NCBI RefSeq assembly: GCF_014066305.1
Contig: NW_023501094.1
Coordinates: forward strand, 186,001 to 250,000
Source: Letharia columbiana
Taxonomy: Eukaryota; Ascomycota; Lecanoromycetes; Lecanorales; Parmeliaceae
Direction of reading: 5' to 3'
Length of the DNA stretch: 64,000 bases
Within the stretch, counting starts at the first letter, position 1, and the number at the start of each line of letters is the position of its first letter. The notes below the pieces were generated by a model. The model was not told where the DNA came from. It was given only the letters and a program-made list of their open reading frames with translations, and ran no database searches. Position numbers and translations under genes: made by a program. Shown one piece after another: positions 24,926 through 37,186 of the stretch.

Positions 24926-25350
24926 TATATCGAATATAATTTCAGAAATAATAGTTTTAACGATCTTAGAAATAATAGTCTAATAAACGATATATTAAAG
25001 AAATCGAAACTCTATTTCTATAATTTAATTCGTCTAATAATAAAGAATTAGACTACGCCTTAGCTAAAGAAATATATTATAAAAATATAGCTTCGATATT
25101 AATAATCTATTAAGGAATTTATTAAAAAGAAAGTTAAAAGATTCGCGGAGTAATACGTAAAAGTAAAGGTCGAGACTAACGCGAAGAAGGGTAAATACTC
25201 GATTATAACTCGTCTTACTTTTAATATATAGAGTTTAAGTCTTACTAAGATAGAGAATCTTATAGATGAGAATTAGACTTATATATAAAAGTATAGCAAA
25301 TATATCGATCCTAATATAGATAGCGAGGAGAGATACGAGCTTAGTTGTTA

Positions 25351-26222
25351 GGGCTTTCTATGAGCGACCTAGTAATATCTCAGATATCGCGTTTTCAGTC
25401 GAATTGAAACCGTTCGATGTCTTCGCCATATTCTCATTTTTTCACATTCGCGAATCGATTTCTTAGGCCCATGTTGCTCAATAATAACTTTATATCAAGC
25501 TCACTAAGCAGGCTTCCCTTATTAACGAATATTTAAGTATCCTCCGAAGTTATAATACGTTATCTATAGGCCTTACTATTCTCGTCGATAATCTTTATCG
25601 ATATCGATTATATAACACCCTATAGAGAAACTCACATCAGAATCATTTAATATTGATTTAGAGTTTTAGCGCTTACGGCTCGGTTCGGTTCGAAAGATCT
25701 TAACTAATTAAATTACATTATTTCATCGATTTCTTCTTTATTATAAATATAAAATTAGGTAACCATCGTAGAGTAAATCATTTTTCGATTATTATCCATT
25801 CAATTCTTTATGAATTCTCGTTAAATTGAAAGTCTCTTAACGCTATAATAAAGTGTAAGACGACGCGCTAGCGGAATCTCCGGGACGCGATATTGCTGTC
25901 GCCGCCGCCGTCGGAGAAAGATATTAATTTGACCTGGCATACTAACATCAAAAGTTCTTTATTTTTATGGATTTTCAGCGAGCATAAGATATATATATGC
26001 GTTGGATTTTCTTCAATTCTACCGAAGGACTATGGTAAGAAGATTGGATAAGGAGAAGAATTCGGAGAATCTTGCTGGCACGCAGGCAAGATATGGCCAA
26101 CATCTCCAGGATCTCTATAAGGCAACACGACAGGCATGGCACAGTCAAGACCAACATGCGATCCGGTAAAACATCTCCGGTCTACCAGTCATGGGGGTCA
26201 TGGCTATTGAGAGGGGGGGTAG
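25351..26222 (+). other. 3' internal part of the outer LTR element
   Basis: Between the end of gag and the right LTR. Composition changes sharply from RIP-saturated to nearly normal near 25345, dips in places and then recovers. A small frame on the plus strand near 26040-26160 has no recognisable domain. The 60-codon minus frame at 25975-26157 is hydrophobic but probably chance. No polymerase domain found. Confidence 0.5.
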
Positions 26223-26387
26223 TATTACGAGCGTACCCTTGACACACCACTCAGCCCTATGACCTAGTGCCTTGGCGGAGGCATCCTCTACCATATCATG
26301 TCTCCTTTCCACCTACATAGTTCGATAGCCTTATTATTCTCGTTCTATCTCACCTATACTAATATCGCACCTATACTAGTTCTAATA
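26223..26387 (+). repeat. Right LTR, RIPped
   Basis: 165 bp from TATTACGAG to TCTAATA. Directly preceded by a polypurine tract at about 26209-26219. Partner of 16329-16470, carrying only C-to-T and G-to-A changes relative to it. Confidence 0.75.
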
Positions 26388-27219
26388 CTTATTTCTAAGT
26401 ATATTATATACCCGAGACATTTTAATATTTATCTACTTTAAAGCTCTTAAAATCTTTTTTATCTTAGTTTTCTTACGCGTAGTAATCTTAGATTAGATCT
26501 AATAAGAGTAGATAATATCTCTCTTCTAAATTAGCGTATTAAACTCTACTTTATAAGTTACTCGAGCTACTATAATCTATTAAATAGCATTTAATTATCT
26601 CTTAGCGAGATTAGCTAAAATTAATATTAAGAGAAATATATAATCTAAGTTACTAACATACTCGATTAACGTAATATATTCTCTTCGTTTAATAAAGTAA
26701 AAGTTCTCTTTCTTCTATAATAACTTATTAACTCTTACCTACCTCAATTTAAAATTCAATCTCGTTAAAGTTATAGATACTTTAAACTCTTAATAAATAC
26801 TCTAAAAACGTTAAAATTAGTTCTAAATAACTTCTAATTTATACGTATTCTTTCGTTAAGCTATAAGAGACTTTTATTTACGTATTTTATACTAAGAATT
26901 ACGCTTTAAAAATCGCGTGAATTAATAATTACCTATATACTTAATAGAATTAAGATACTCGCGGAGTATAGAGTTTATAGCTCTTTTAAGCATCGAACGA
27001 CGATAAGATATTCTTAATCTATCGAGTCGTTATATATATTAATAAAGAGCTTATTCTTTATAATCTATAAGCGCGTAAGAGTAGCTATCTTTAGAGAGGA
27101 TCTTATTATAGCGATTTAGAAGTTAATTATAAAGTATATTAAATTTAATAGTTAATCGAGTAACTTTAAGCTTTATTTCGAGAGTAATAGTAATTAAAGT
27201 CTTCTAAATACGTTTCTAT
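26388..27219. other. RIP-saturated DNA, no identifiable feature
   Basis: About 830 bp between the outer element's right LTR and the first TIR element. Nearly no CpA or TpG, so it was once repeated, but I could not assign it to a family. Stops in all frames. Confidence 0.5.
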
Positions 27220-27785
27220 ATTTATAAATCTAAAAAGTTTCTTTTCGTATAATTTTCGTCGGGTCCGCATTATAAGTACGATTTAGCACGATTTAGTCTA
27301 TTAAGTAAACTTTATCTATATTTAACTCTTTTCGCCAATTCTATTAGTTTAGCAACTTTAAAAAATTTTTAATAACTTTAAAAATTTTGCGTAATGCACT
27401 CTAAGTACTATTCTATATACGAAGTATATATGATATTAATATATATTATTATTAATATACGCATTATTATACGCTATACTAGAGTATTACTTACGCGATT
27501 AATTTTATTAAATTATCTAATTTTATAGTTAAATTTGAGTTAGCGTTAATACTTATCGCTATAGAATCTTATTATCATAACGTCGATTATTAGAACTTTT
27601 CTTTTTTTATACGTATTACTATTAAACTAATAGAACTAATAAAAAAGATTAAGATAGTTATTAAATCGATAGAATTTTAACTAATTTTTGAGATAGTTGC
27701 TAAATCGGCGGAATTCTTAATTTCAGCTCTATTCGTAAGATTAGTAATTTGAAATTTAGTAGAAACTTTTTAGATTTACAGATAT
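27220..27785 (+). mobile_element. Short TIR element (MITE-like), left copy
   Basis: About 565 bp with inverted ends: left end TTTATAAATCTAAAAAGTTTC, first 20 bp used, and right end GAAACTTTTTAGATTTACAG. No coding capacity seen. A near-complete reverse-complement copy lies at 27970-28533. Flanking TA at both sides would suit a Tc1/mariner-type target, but TA is so common here that this is weak. Confidence 0.7.
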
Positions 27786-27969
27786 AAATAACGATATATA
27801 AGTTAGATATAATTATAATTATAATAGATAGATAAGAAATAAATTATTTAAATTATTAAAAAGATTAATATTAAAGTAATCTTAGTATTAGAGTAGTCTA
27901 TACTAAGTATAGCGTATTTCTATATAATTATCTTAAATATTAATAGTAGTCTTAGTAATTTAGACTTAC

Positions 27970-28533
27970 ATCTGCAAATCTGAAAAGTTTCTACTAAATT
28001 TCAAATTGCTAATCTTGCGAATAGGGCTGAAATTAAGAATTCCGCCGATTTAGTAACTATCTTAAAAATCAGCTAAAATTCCGCCAATTTAGTAATTATC
28101 TTAATTTTTTTTATTAGTTCTATTAGTTTAATAGTAATATATACGAAAAAAAAAGTTCTAATAATCGACGTTATAATAATAAGGTTTTACGATAATAAGT
28201 ATTAACGTTAACTTAAATTTAACTACAAAATTAAATGATTTAATAAAATTAATTACGTAAGTAATACTCTAGTATAGCGTATAATAATATATATATTAAT
28301 AATAATATATATTAATATTATATATACTTCGTATATAGAATAATACTTAGAGTATATTACGTAAAATTTTTAAAGTTATTAAAATTTTTTTAAAGTTATT
28401 AAACTAATAGAACTGGCGAAAAGAATTAGATATAAGTAAAGTCTACTTAATAAACTAAATTATACTAAATCGTACTTATAATACGAACTCGACGAAAATC
28501 ATATAAAAAGAAACTTTTCAGATTTATAGATAT
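27970..28533 (-). mobile_element. Short TIR element (MITE-like), right copy, inverted
   Basis: Reverse complement of 27220-27785 along its length, with transitions as the main differences. Ends TCTGCAAATCTGAAAAGTTT and AAACTTTTCAGATTTATAGA. The 184 bp between the copies (27786-27969) is not part of either. Confidence 0.7.
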
Positions 28534-29300
28534 ACGACTAGTCGAGATATCTATAATTAGCTCTATACTCGTATCTCGCTTCGAGAACTAATTAAATTAT
28601 AGGCTTATTACGATATACTCCTCTCTTAAAGTCTAAGTAGAAAATCTTCGAATCGCTATATTAATCGTTAATTTATATAAGTTTACTATAATAATTACCT
28701 CGTTAACGGAAAGTCGCGACTTTCTTTAATTTTTTAGTTATTATTATATAGTCTTTTAATATTAATTAAGAGAGTAATAAATCTTTCGAGATCGCTAAAT
28801 AAATATATAAACTTTTTATTATAATTGAATAGCTCGTTATTATTATATAAGCTTATTCGAATATATATTCTTCGCTAATAATTATAGCACTTATCTTTAG
28901 TCGATTATCCTTCGATAATTAAATTTTAGACGATAGCGTATTATATTTAATATTATTAAAAGATTATATAACGAGTTAAATGTAATAATTAAATTATAAG
29001 TTTAATCGTATTAATATTTAATAGAAATCGAGTATTAAAGCTATTTCCTCTATATATATATTTATTAACTCGAAAATATATTACTTAGAAGTTAAAGAAA
29101 GTATAAAATATATATTTTAAATGATTTTAACGCGCTTAACGCGTTTAAAACGAACTTAAGCGAATAAGAAGACTATAAGAGATACTTAGATACGCGATTT
29201 TCTCTTCGACGACGATAGCGAGATATTTTCGAATTATATATATTAATCTCTTTATAGCTTATAGAAATATTCTTTCTTCTAACGAATACGAAGTTTTAAA
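28534..29300. other. RIP-saturated DNA, family not identified
   Basis: About 770 bp between the right MITE-like copy and the first recognisable LINE sequence. It may contain the LINE 5' UTR. No domain recognisable. Confidence 0.4.
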
Positions 29301-29499
29301 ACATTTAGCGAATTAGTTTTAGAGTAAAGAAAAAAAGTTATATATTTAATTCCCGAGTATAAAAGTAGAGAGAAGAATATTTTAACGTTTAAAGTGAAGG
29401 GGAATATTACTTAACTTTTAATCTTCTTTAATAAGAAATATACTAACTATTAATAGATCTAGAGTTAGATACTTTTCGTATAACGCTTATATTATATTA

Positions 29500-30780
29500 T
29501 TAAGCTATAGAAAGTAAATATATATATTTAAAGTACTTAGTAAGATTAATATCTCTTTAATTAACTTTAGAGAACACTTATACTTTTATAATTATATCGA
29601 ATAAGACTAGCTAACTCTAATAGAACTATAATAACTATAATTTTAAGAAATACGTATTTATACTAAAGTTATCGATAAATACTATATTAAAAATAATAGA
29701 TAAAGATTAGAAACTATTAATAAACGAAGTAGCTACTATCTTTAGAGCGGCGATAATATTTATAGAAAGAGCGAATAATAAATTTTAAATTTAGATAGTC
29801 TTAAATAAAGTATATAAATTAGTTATTAACTTAAGTAACTAAGATAGTAAATAAAAAAAAAAGATTATATATATTAAGTATTAGATAACTAGTTTAGAAA
29901 GTAATATATCGATAATTAGCTATATTAGCGTACTAAGTCGATTCTTAATATTCTTCTTTACTATCGAAGAAATTCTTATTATATTATTAATAATATTAAA
30001 ATAAGATTAAGTATTATATAATAAGCTAAATAAGATTATTATAAAGCTATAAGACGAAATAATAAGTAAGATATTAAAGAGAAAGATATTAAGCGAGATA
30101 ATTATAATAGTTAATAAATATATAAAGAGTATAAATATTATAAGAAAATTTATTAAAATAATTAGAAGATTAGCGAGTAGCGATATATATATTCTAGCTA
30201 TAAATAAGAAGAAGATAAATAAACTAAGAGAAAGTAAGAATTAAACTTTAAAGATAAGTAGTAACGCGAGAGTAATTATTAAAATATATAGTCTTCTACT
30301 TTATAAAGTAAGAATTAATATATTCGATATTAAAGATATAATTACGATAATTAAAAGAGTTTAGAATAAGAATATTAATACGCTAAGTCTCGATATAATA
30401 TAACTAAACTAATTTAACGCGAATAAAGAGAATTATAATAAGAATTTATTAATTATCAAATTAATATTTCTAGAGAAAGAAAATAGAGTATTAAAAGAAG
30501 GTTTAGTTATTAATTCGAAATTATATAATTATTACGTCTATAATAAGTAGTATAGATTAAAGTAATACTTCGTATATTAGAAATATAATTATCTATCGAC
30601 TATATACTCTAAAAAGAATTATTTAATATATGGGAAATGCTTAGAGAAGTATTATTATAAAGAATATACGACCGATACTCGTAAATACTCGGTTTATAAG
30701 GAATTATATAAGGCTTAAAATAAGATATATATAGTAAAGAAGAGGGAGATAGTGAGAATAGGAATGGCGAGATAATAAAC
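29500..30780 (+). pseudogene. LINE ORF1 (nucleic-acid-binding, zinc knuckles)
   Basis: Gag-like ORF1 protein of Tad1-type LINEs, which binds the element RNA. Reading through stops gives blocks in family order: RRLASSDIYILA (family RRLPSGDI), SSNARVIIKIYSLLLYKVR, then KENRVLKEGLVIN. A knuckle region near 30520-30720 follows, where spaced Tyr codons stand where Cys is expected (TGT/TGC to TAT/TAC is the RIP change) next to retained KCLEKYYYKEYTTDTRK. A region of many Lys and Asn codons precedes it. The 5' boundary is uncertain. Confidence 0.6.
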
Positions 30781-31379
30781 TTCTTTATAATTTATAATAA
30801 CGAAGAAGATATCGACTAGTTATTAAATAAGCGATTAATTAAGTAACTACTTTTAGAATATATCTAATCGTAGACGAAACGAGGAATTTTTTCTAAAATT
30901 AATATTTATATATAATAAGTTAGTAGATAAAGATAGAATAATTAATAGAGGAGAAATTAGAGCGCTAGACCTTAAAAGAACTACTATATCGAATCTCTAG
31001 TCGAATAAAAGAAGATATACTTTTATATTATTAATAAGAGTCTTATCTAGAAATAGATTACCTTTTAAAGTAGTAGATAAAATTAATCGATATAAGAATA
31101 ATATAGCGATAAAGAAAATTAATAATTTCGAGAATAATAGATAATCTCTAAGTTAAAAGAGTAATAATAAGAGAATTACGATCTCTATTAATAAGAATAA
31201 AAAGAGATATATTTAATTTATCGACGATTAAGAAAAGAAGAATATTTAGAAAGAAGATATAAGCTCTATAAATTAGATAAAGCGAGTAAGTAATATTAAT
31301 AATAATATTAAGAAATAATAATATACTCTAGTTAGCTATTAATACTATAATATAATATAAGAAAATTTAGAATAGTTAT

Positions 31380-32573
31380 AATAGAACTCTTCGATAATAA
31401 AAAGATTTATAATATTAATATAGTAGTAATTTAGAAGCTCTAAAGAAATACTAATATAAATATATTATATTATTTTCTAAAGAATAGATTTAACTTAATT
31501 TATCTTTATTATAATAATATATAAATATACTTCTATATTAATAAGAGAATATTATTAAAGTAATAATACTTATTATATTATTTATCGAATCTCTATACTC
31601 TTAATATTAAATTCGAAAATAATAGAATTATATATATATATAATATCTATAATCTCGATAATTAATAAATAGATAGACTTAATAAACTATATAAGATACT
31701 TATAAAGTCTAAGAATAATAAATAGATTATACTAGGCGACTTTAATCTTTATTATATAATATAGAGAGAATTAAATATTTATATTAACGAGAGAGTAGAA
31801 GAATTAATATTTATAGCGAAAGAATTTACTATAGAATAAGTATTATTAATAGAAATAATAATATATAAAGAAAACTATTAAATAATAATAGATTTATTAT
31901 TCGCTACTTTAGTATTAATAGTAAATATTATTAATTATAATATCGAAAATAATTTCGAAAGTAAATCTAATTATCTTTTAATTTTTATAAAGCTCGAGCT
32001 AGTCGTAATAGAGTTAGTATTAATAATATATCGAAACTTTAATAAATTAAATATTAAGATTTTAAGAGAGATACTTACTAGAGCTATAGTATCGAAAGAG
32101 TATCTAATTAATCTCTCGAGAAATAATAAAAATCTTATTAACGATAATATCGATTATTAAGTAACGACTATTATTAACTCTATTTAAGCGACTATAGAGA
32201 AGTTTACTTCGATTATTAAATTATCGTTATAATCTAAATCGAAATTTATATTAGAATATAAGAAAGTATAAAGATATTATAAATCGCTAAAAAGAAGTTA
32301 GAGAATAACGCTCTCGAAGAAAGTATAGAATAAATATAAAGTCGCTAAAAATTTTAAAAATAATCTAATTAAGAGAACTATTAGAAAGGCGTTTAGAGAG
32401 TTTATAATAAAGGCGTATGAGTTGCTATAAATAATATAAAAAAAGATTAAGTAAGTTAGAAAATAACTTATAATATAAATATATATCTCTTCGCTATTTA
32501 ATAAAGATAAATAAGAATATAATAAATTAGACTCGAAGATAGATCTTCTTATAAGAATATTTTTTTTATTATC
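31380..32573 (+). pseudogene. LINE ORF2, endonuclease part
   Basis: Apurinic-type endonuclease that nicks the target for target-primed reverse transcription. The readable motif ILGDFNLYYI near 31733-31760 corresponds to LGDFNxHHPxW, with catalytic D and N of the EEP fold. A further stretch, near 31880-31920, resembles the TIDLTF block. Reading then runs into the linker before the RT (EYNKLDSKIDLLIRIFF) and stops where gypsy copy B was inserted. Many internal stops. Confidence 0.65.
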
Positions 32574-32578
32574 GATAT

Positions 32579-32874
32579 TATTAGGCCTAATGCGTTATAG
32601 GCCTTAACGCTACTTACGCTAAGGCGTCGATATCGTATACTCTACGTTAGAGTTTCTTTTAGAATTTAGTTTTAATAACGTATTTATATTTTTTTAATAC
32701 GTATCTCGTATACTTAGAGACTTAACGAATATAGATCTACTTTATATATTTTAAAGTTTTAATATTTTTTAGAGATTAGTTCTATTATTAAATATACTAT
32801 TAAATCTTATAACGATATTATATCTTTTATAATTTATATTTACTAGTTAATTATTAATAGACTATACTCTTATA
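32579..32874 (+). repeat. Gypsy copy B 5' LTR
   Basis: 296 bp, TATTAGGCC... to ...CTCTTATA. 21 bp longer than the three other LTRs because of a local T-rich duplication near 32690-32715 that repeats an AATACGTAT-like string. Confidence 0.88.
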
Positions 32875-35800
32875 GTTTTAATCTCTTAATCTTTTAAAGG
32901 AAAAGGTCTATTATTATTACGATATTAAGTTTATCTCTAAATCATATAATAGAAAATAAAGATAATATTAAAAGTCGTTATAGCGTCGATAATAAGTTCG
33001 AGAATTTCTTATTAATAAAAGATCTTATTATAAAAGAACGTCTTATAATTATTAGAATCGAAAATCGTTATCTAGAATAAGAATAAGAATTAACTATATT
33101 AAAGGCTTATAATTATAAGCTTTATAATATTAACTTATTATTTATAATTAGCGAAGATCTATCTACGCTAATTACTATTATATCTCTAATAAATATATTA
33201 ATTAAAGCGAAAATACTTCGCTTTAAAAGAATATATTCTTATAAGAATATTAATAAGAGAGAGTATCTACGCTAGTTTCGTAAAGTCGAAATTAAGTTTC
33301 TTATAAATTCTAAGTATTTTACTATTAACTAATTAAGAATTATTTATTATATATAATTTTTAGAAGATAACTCTAATACTTAATAGTATAAATACTATTA
33401 AATCTATAATCTAAAGAATATAACTTTCGAATTTTTTAAGTAATTTTTATTTAATTTAGTAGCGGATCTAGTAAATCGTTATCTTCTTATCTACGAAAAA
33501 TAAGAGAAGATTAAATAACGCTTCGATTAGAAGATATTTATTTTTAAAATCTATCTAGAGAAGCTAGAGATCTATTTATCTCTATTTTCTAAGAAATATT
33601 AAATTAATTTCTTTTTAACTAAGCTTAGATTAAAGTTTAAGAATAAGATTTTAAATATTAGTAATATATCGAAATAATAAAAAGAAATTCTTACTTAGAC
33701 TATTATATAGGAAAAGATTTTAGAATATATATACTTCGATAGCGATTTTTATTTAAAGTCTTTAAGAGGGTTCGCTAAGAATAAATCTTTAGAGAATCGA
33801 ATTTCGAAGTCTAAATTAGTTTTAAACGACGATATTTATATAGCGCGTATCTAAGACGATAGCGTAAAGTATAAAATTAAATTCTTTAATTCTAATTATA
33901 AAAAGAATAGTTATTTTTATTATAATAAATAGAGTTATTAAATATCTAAATATCTAGATCTCGATAAATTCGTCTATAGTCTATATTGATATAGTATTAA
34001 TAAAAAAAGATTTAATCTTATAATTATCTTAGAAGCGAGATAAGAATAATAATTAATAGAGATAATTTCTTCTATTCTTATAAAGAGGTAAATAAAGCTT
34101 TAGAATAAATAGAGGTAACTCGTTACTCTACTCGATACTAGAGTATATATTAATTTAATTTTATAAAAGTTTATAGTCTAATAAGACTTAAAATCTTATA
34201 ATATTATTTTATCGTAATCGAAAGCGCTAAGCGATTAAAGTATATATTACTATAGCGCGTATTAGCTAAATTACTAATTAGTAAATAGCTAAAATTAAAA
34301 TAAAAAATATAATATACTCTTTTATATTATTAATTAAAAAGATCTTAATATTGTATTAAATATATTTAAGCTAAGTTAATTATAAGTATTACTAAATCTA
34401 GAGACGAAAAGTAATAGCGATTTAAAGTTAACGCTAATAAATTATAAATTAAAAAATTAATTAAATTTATTTAAACTATCGAAGAGAAGTTAAATATATT
34501 TATAATCGTATATATTGTAATAATACGAAGCGAATCGGAAAATAGATATAGTTTAAAGCTTTCTTAGAAGTTATTAAAGTTTAATAATATTTTTTCTAAT
34601 AAAAAAGTAGAGATCTTATTTACGCTTAAATAGAGAGATTATATTATTAAGATTAAAAGCGATAAAAAGTCGTTATATAGTTTCTTATATAATCTATTTT
34701 AAATAGAGTTAGCGAAGCTATAGCGCTATTTAAAGAACTTTCTTTAAAAAGACTAGATTTATTACTCGACTTTCTTAGTTAAAATATTAATCTTTTTTAT
34801 TTTTAAAAAGAATAAGAGGCTTTATTTTTACGTTAATTATCGAGGTCTAAATATAATAACTATTAAAAATCGATACTCGTTATTTCTAATTATTAAGACT
34901 CTAAATCGCTTATATAAGTCTAAAGTCTTTATAAAGTTAGATCTTAAGAATATTTATTATTAAATTTAAATTAAAGAAGATAATAAATAGAAAATAGCGT
35001 TTCGCAGTTATTATAGCTACTTCGAATATTTAATTATATCTTTTAAACTCGCTAATATATTAATAATTTTTTAAATATATATTAATAAAGTCTTTATAAG
35101 TCTAGTAAATATAATATATATAATATATTTAAATAATATTCTAATTTATAGTACTAATTTAGCGGAGATTAATAATATATTAAGTAAGTATTTAAGCGTT
35201 TACGCTAGTTTTAACTATACGCTAATTTAAAGAAATATTAATTCTATATTAAACGAGTTAAGTTTCTAGAGTTTATTATATCTATCGAAGATATTATAAT
35301 AAATTAAAAATATATCGCTATTATTAAGAAGTAGCTAAAATTAAAAAGTTATTAAAATATATAAATCTTTTTAGATTTTATTAATTTCTATTAGTAATTT
35401 ATCTATAGCTATTTTAATATAATAATATTATTTATTAACTTATTTAAAGAAAGTAAAAATAATAAGAAATTTAAATTGCTAGAGTAAATAGATAGCGTTA
35501 AGCTAACGTTCTAATAGCTTTAAAGCACTTTTATAATTACGCTATTTCTATATTACTATAATCTAAATTTAAAGCTATATCTTAAAATCGACGCTTTTAA
35601 CTTCGATATAAAGATTATACTTTTATAATTAAATAAAAATAACTATTAATAATTAATAATATTCTAATTTAAAAAAATAATTTCTATAAAGTAAAATTAT
35701 AAGATTTATAATTAAGAGCTATTCGCTATTATAGTATTTATAAAATAATAATATTACTATCTAGAAGATAGTACGTTTTATATTAAGATTCTAATAGATT

Positions 35801-36585
35801 ATAATAATCTTAAAGACTTTATAAAGTAGAAGAAATTAAACTTTAGATAAGCTTATTAGATACTAAAGTTAGTTATTTATAACTTTAAGATTTTTTATTA
35901 AATAGATAAATTAAACTCTATTAACTCGCTATCGCGACACTTTAATTATAAAAGAACTTCGCTATTAAATATTAAACTGCTATCGATATTATAGAATAAA
36001 CTTATATTTTAAATTAATAGCGAGTAATTATAAAAGAATAAGAAGATTATAGCGGCGATAATATTTATATTTTATATTATCGACGTTTAAGTAGTTATTT
36101 TTAAAAGAAAGTCTAAAATCGTATAAGAGATTACTTATAACGTACTCTAAAGGTTAATAAAAATATTAATTTAAGATTTATAAGTCTATAATAATTAGAT
36201 AAACTCTTTTTAAATTAATATTAATAAATTTATAATTAAGCGTCGTGTACGTAACTAAGTATAAGTCTTAGACTTCGAGAAACTATTAAAATATAATAGT
36301 CGTCTTTATATCTTTAGAAATAAGATTTTAAGAGAAAAGCTTATTAGTAAATATTATAATAATTTATTATTAGAATACTTTAGCGCTACGAAGATATATA
36401 AGTTACTTACTTATAAATATTATTAAAATAAAAATCTAAAGTAAGTTATTAACTATATTAAGATATATAATATTTATTAATAAATTAAAGCTTCGCGATA
36501 TCGCCTATATAACGAATTAAGCTCGCTTTCTATCGCTATTAAGTTATAAAAGAAAATTTCTATAAACTTTATTATCGACTTATTA
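32875..36585 (+). pseudogene. Gypsy copy B gag-pol, first part
   Basis: Gag (about 32.9-33.9 kb) is recognisable mainly by collinearity with copy A. The RT near 34920-35155 reads AKVFIKLDLKNIYYQI (family TKLDLRNAYHQIRI), FEYLIISFKLANILIIFQ (family FEYLVMPFGLTNAPATFQ) and YLNNILIY at the catalytic YLDD site, the Asp codons now Asn as expected from RIP. RNase H follows (about 35.5-35.9 kb). The integrase zinc region near 36340-36500 reads KIYKLLTYKYYQNKNLKQ and IYNIYQQIKASRYRLY (family CDVCQR.KAPRHKPYG). The frame breaks in ...INFIIDLL, just before the integrase core. Confidence 0.75.
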
Positions 36586-36589
36586 CTAT

Positions 36590-36790
36590 ACTAGTCGAAA
36601 AGATATAATATAATATAGAATATTAATTTATTATATTATACTCTAATATAATATAGATTATTAAGATTTATAGAATCTTATATCTAATATAATATAAGAT
36701 CTTAGCGATATATACTACGATATAATATATCTATAAGATTATATTATAATATAATATATATATAAAATATTCTAATTAAGATTTCTATAT
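36590..36790 (+). repeat. Left terminal inverted repeat of the large insertion
   Basis: About 200 bp, imperfect. Begins ACTAGTCGAAAAGATATA. Pairs with 52000-52225 in reverse complement, best at the tip and at the inner block near 36750-36790; the middle is degraded AT. Confidence 0.65.
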
Positions 36791-37186
36791 TTAAAAGTAG
36801 TTATTTTAATTATTATTCTAATTAATAGCTACGCTAAATTAATAAGATATAAAATTAAATATAATTATATTTTATTACTTTATATATATAAAAGAAAGCG
36901 AGCTATATCTACTAGTAATAAGAAAAGCTTATTTTTCTCTAATATTAGTTACGCGAAATCCGTCGATACTTTATAATTAAAGTTATTAACGATAATTTTA
37001 TATATCTATTATATATTTTCGATATCGTTATCTAATATAAAATTATACGTATTATAATTATAATTTTTTTATTAAACTATTAATTTAGAAAAGTTAATAT
37101 ATCTCTTAGTATTCTCTTAAAAGTATCGTAGCTTAATATAATAAGCTATATTTCTTTAAGCTATCTTCTCGCGATATATAAAAAAA

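Larger units (their letters stand above)
17022..25350 (+). pseudogene. Retrotransposon gag, split by gypsy copy A
   Basis: Capsid-type gag of an LTR retrotransposon. The open part (17022-17621, 199 residues) has a Pro/Arg/Ser-rich N-terminus and then LPDPPIFTGTNSILFDDWK and KLTHNGDYFLTDTFKITYV, typical of fungal gag just before the capsid domain. The frame meets TAG at 17619; the expected codon there is CAG, so this is one RIP-type CpA-to-TpA change. Beyond it the frame still reads RRRYRSYSTVDNLLDHLSNVY, the next gag block. Gypsy copy A then interrupts it at 17804. The reading continues after 24930 with a lysine-rich segment and ends near 25350. The 5' 660 bp have nearly normal GC, while the parts next to the insertion are heavily RIPped. 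Confidence 0.7.
16329..26387 (+). mobile_element. LTR retrotransposon with gag only, host of gypsy copy A
   Basis: Direct repeats of about 142 shared bp lie at 16329-16470 and 26246-26387. The complete right LTR (26223-26387) starts TATTACGAGCG after a purine-rich tract GAGAGGGGGGG and ends TCTAATA, fitting TGTTACGAG...CTGACA after RIP. A gag gene lies inside. Without the nested element (17804-24930) the internal part is only about 2.8 kb, and I find no polymerase, protease or integrase. It is therefore non-autonomous or internally deleted. The target duplication cannot be checked because the left end is lost in the homopolymer block. Confidence 0.65.

Noticed and set aside
25975..26157. 60-codon minus-strand open frame
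   Set aside because: Hydrophobic but with no start context or homology that I recognise; lies between gag and LTR of a dead element.
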